Source: Opitutaceae bacterium
GTDB lineage: Bacteria; Verrucomicrobiota; Verrucomicrobiia; Opitutales; Opitutaceae
DNA length: 6,882 nucleotides
Reading direction: 5' to 3'
NCBI GenBank assembly: GCA_016763045.1
Contig: JAESUN010000247.1
Span: forward strand, 1 to 6,882
In this document: positions 4,980 through 6,882 of the stretch, piece after piece
How positions within the stretch are numbered: the stretch's first letter is position 1
How the letters are laid out: every line of letters starts with the position of its first letter
The notes under the pieces: generated by a model
Told to the model about the DNA's origin: nothing
Seen by the model: only the letters and a program-made list of their open reading frames with translations
The model's database searches: none
Translations under genes and position numbers: made by a program

Positions 4980-6882
4980 TTATTTTTCAGGCAACGTAAC
5001 TGATCGAAGACGCCAACCAGTGGAAAAATAGAATTCGTTGCCTACAATAGGGCCTACAATATCGATAGAATTGGGAGTATAAGAGGTCTTCCAGGCACCC
5101 TCACGTGGCTTTGGAGCATCCAGCTGCCATATCCGCTCGACATCACAAGTGCCTGGTATGATCCGGAAAACACAATTAGCAGTCGCTCCATAAACAGCCC
5201 CACCAGGCCCGTTCCGCAGCGAATAGGAACCATGCCAGGCCAGAGGGCCAAAATCCTCAGGAAGCCACGCCGAAGCGATCAGTTGACGCTTTACGGGATC
5301 AACAAGAGCGATTCGCGGACCAATATCAGGAGCGCCTGCAGTTATCACATGGTCTCCTCGACCAATTAACGCATAAACCAGCCCATTGCCCGCCAGAGCA
5401 AGCGAAGTCACATCCGCCAGCCCATCTAGATCAAAAACCCCAGACCATTCCAGCGTATCATCCGATGGGTTCCATAAAGCAAAGGCCCCATCAAACTTCT
5501 CTATCCGAGTCCCTGTCCCAGCTTCGATACTCAACCCCACTAGAAGTCGCTCCGATTCGGGTAACCACAATAATGAGCAGGGAGACGTATCGGGTACAAT
5601 AGCTCGATACGAAGCGTGTGCTCCGGTCTTAGGATCGTACCAAGCCAAGGTTCCACCCCTTAGCCCATAATCTGGGCCGGATCCAATCCAAAGTTTTTCA
5701 TCTGGAGAAACAATCATCGCATTGGGGCGATACCCTACCTCGTCAAGACGTCCAAGATCTCGAGGATTATCCCCTTCTTCACTACCAAAGGAAAGAGGCA
5801 GCTTCGGATCATAAACGGAAATACGCGCTTGCGGATAGGATGCCAAATACACCTTATCGTGCAAATTCACGAGAGAATAGGCCTGCCCCGAAGCGAACGT
5901 ATGCGGACCTAGCTCCTCAATGTTCGAACCATCCACCGACGCACGGTAGAGAAGATTCGGCAAGTAACTAGAGCCATAAAGCATTCCATCAGGCCCTAAT
6001 TCGATCACATGCAAATTTGACCCTCCCCCAATCCAATCGAGGTGAAGCACTCGACTAGGGACCATCGGATCCACATTAGCCAAAAGCACTCTCCTGGGAA
6101 CCCCCGAGCCCTTACCTCCGCCATCATCCATCAGATGAGCCTGCCAGCCTCCCGGCATGATTAACGACCCTTGGTAGCAGTGCTCTCCCGCGGCATGAAT
6201 GCCTGCCAAAGGTTCAGGTAAAGACGTCACAGGGACAAGCAGCATGCCTTCGACTCGAAACTTTCCAGCATGGGAATCGAGATACAAACGACGATCGACA
6301 CCTTTGAAAAATCTTAAATACTCAGTTTTATCCAGTGTATCCGCTAAAACAGGACCCACCTCTCGATGCTCCCCTGTTTGAGGATTGATCACAACAAGAT
6401 GCGGACGAACAACACGGACCAAAGCCGCCAACGAACCATCGTCACCAGACAAAGGGTAAAGATATTCTTCATCCGTACTCATCCGACCGAAACTCGTGAA
6501 AGTCTCCGTCTTTAAATCAAACTTCGTTAATCGAGCTCCATTACAGGCACCAATCCAAAGCGTCCCATCAGAAGCTTCTGTCATGCCCGTGGGAAAAACA
6601 ATATCCTCTGCAATTTTCCCAAGATCTTCGATGCCCTTTTCGGGACGAGAAGGATCGAAGCGATGAAGATGCCCATCCCAAGCAGAACCGACATATAAAA
6701 TACCCGTCAATAAGCTACGAAAAGACGCTGTTGAAAACGTCGATTCTTTCTTATTTCCAACTGGATACTGCGTACAGTGACCGGTCTCCAGATTGATATC
6801 AATAACGAAAAACCCACCATTATTTTGGCTCATCGTTGCAAGTAAGGAGGCCTTACCATCCGAGGTCTGACCAGAGTGCAGA
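4980..6882 (-). CDS. Large beta-propeller repeat protein, 5' end outside window
   Basis: The frame is open from the window edge through 16 codons before the first ATG (6833-6831). Those codons (SDGKASLLATM) continue a propeller strand, so the true start lies outside; 633 codons are visible. Blade-like repeats of the form DG-x-LWIG/LYGS followed by YDP-TG recur. Counting from that ATG: GILYVGSAWDGHLHRFDP (44-61), DGTLWIGACNGARLTKFDL (89-107), DGMLYGSSYLPNLLYRASV (282-300), KVYLASYPQARISVYDP (327-343), EKLWIGSGPDYG (379-390) with TLAWYDPKTG (395-404), LVYALIGRGDH (485-495) and AVYGATANCVFRI (546-558). This resembles SMP-30/virginiamycin-lyase/YVTN-type propellers. At least eight blades, or two propellers, are possible. 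Such proteins are sugar lactonases, lyases or binding scaffolds; no catalytic residues could be assigned and the export signal is not visible. The base composition looks somewhat more G+C-rich than its neighbours. Confidence 0.75.
   Translation of the reverse strand, partial: LHSGQTSDGKASLLATMSQNNGGFFVIDINLETGHCTQYPVGNKKESTFSTASFRSLLTGILYVGSAWDGHLHRFDPSRPEKGIEDLGKIAEDIVFPTGMTEASDGTLWIGACNGARLTKFDLKTETFTSFGRMSTDEEYLYPLSGDDGSLAALVRVVRPHLVVINPQTGEHREVGPVLADTLDKTEYLRFFKGVDRRLYLDSHAGKFRVEGMLLVPVTSLPEPLAGIHAAGEHCYQGSLIMPGGWQAHLMDDGGGKGSGVPRRVLLANVDPMVPSRVLHLDWIGGGSNLHVIELGPDGMLYGSSYLPNLLYRASVDGSNIEELGPHTFASGQAYSLVNLHDKVYLASYPQARISVYDPKLPLSFGSEEGDNPRDLGRLDEVGYRPNAMIVSPDEKLWIGSGPDYGLRGGTLAWYDPKTGAHASYRAIVPDTSPCSLLWLPESERLLVGLSIEAGTGTRIEKFDGAFALWNPSDDTLEWSGVFDLDGLADVTSLALAGNGLVYALIGRGDHVITAGAPDIGPRIALVDPVKRQLIASAWLPEDFGPLAWHGSYSLRNGPGGAVYGATANCVFRIIPGTCDVERIWQLDAPKPREGAWKTSYTPNSIDIVGPIVGNEFYFSTGWRLRSVTLPEK

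Noticed and set aside
5054..6381. Small frames inside the beta-propeller gene (5054-5251 minus, 5386-5670 plus, 6199-6381 plus)
   Set aside because: All are shadows of a long, repeat-patterned coding frame.

Overview
The window is about 6.9 kb of moderate G+C bacterial chromosome. It holds six protein genes (two cut by the window edges), one tRNA gene and several short DNA sites. There is no phage, transposon, CRISPR or plasmid gene. Several starts lack a clear Shine-Dalgarno sequence, two proteins are built for export or membrane anchoring, and one gene encodes a very large beta-propeller. This mix suggests a Gram-negative environmental bacterium. A member of the Verrucomicrobiota (Opitutales/Puniceicoccales-like) is my best guess, but it rests on gene style only and confidence is low.

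Left part, plus strand (1-2802): the C-terminal part of a phytanoyl-CoA dioxygenase-type Fe(II)/2-oxoglutarate enzyme; a 278-bp gap; a GT-B fold glycosyltransferase (family 4 type) starting with GTG; and, touching or overlapping its end, a small gene of unknown function. The glycosyltransferase suggests surface polysaccharide or glycolipid work, but no other pathway gene is visible. The 278-bp gap carries the most notable signal of the window: at 865-880 the 16-mer TATTCCACGTGAAACA differs at one base from the classical ParB-binding parS site TGTTCCACGTGAAACA. If real, it is a chromosome-segregation centromere site and places this locus in the origin-proximal part of the chromosome. A direct repeat and short inverted repeats lie just upstream.

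Middle part, minus strand (2789-4502): a promoter-like element, a secreted or envelope protein of 189 residues, and a membrane-anchored von Willebrand factor A (VWA) protein with a modified metal site. The two probably form one transcription unit. The VWA gene ends tail-to-tail with the unknown plus-strand gene, overlapping it by 14 bp with no terminator visible between them.

Right part, minus strand (4601-6882): a complete tRNA-Asp(GUC) unit with its own promoter, encoded CCA end and intrinsic terminator; a 261-bp intergenic stretch; and a large beta-propeller protein whose reading frame stays open to the window edge, so its start lies outside.

The genes do not form one obvious pathway. The plus-strand trio, the VWA pair, the tRNA and the propeller gene look like four independent units.
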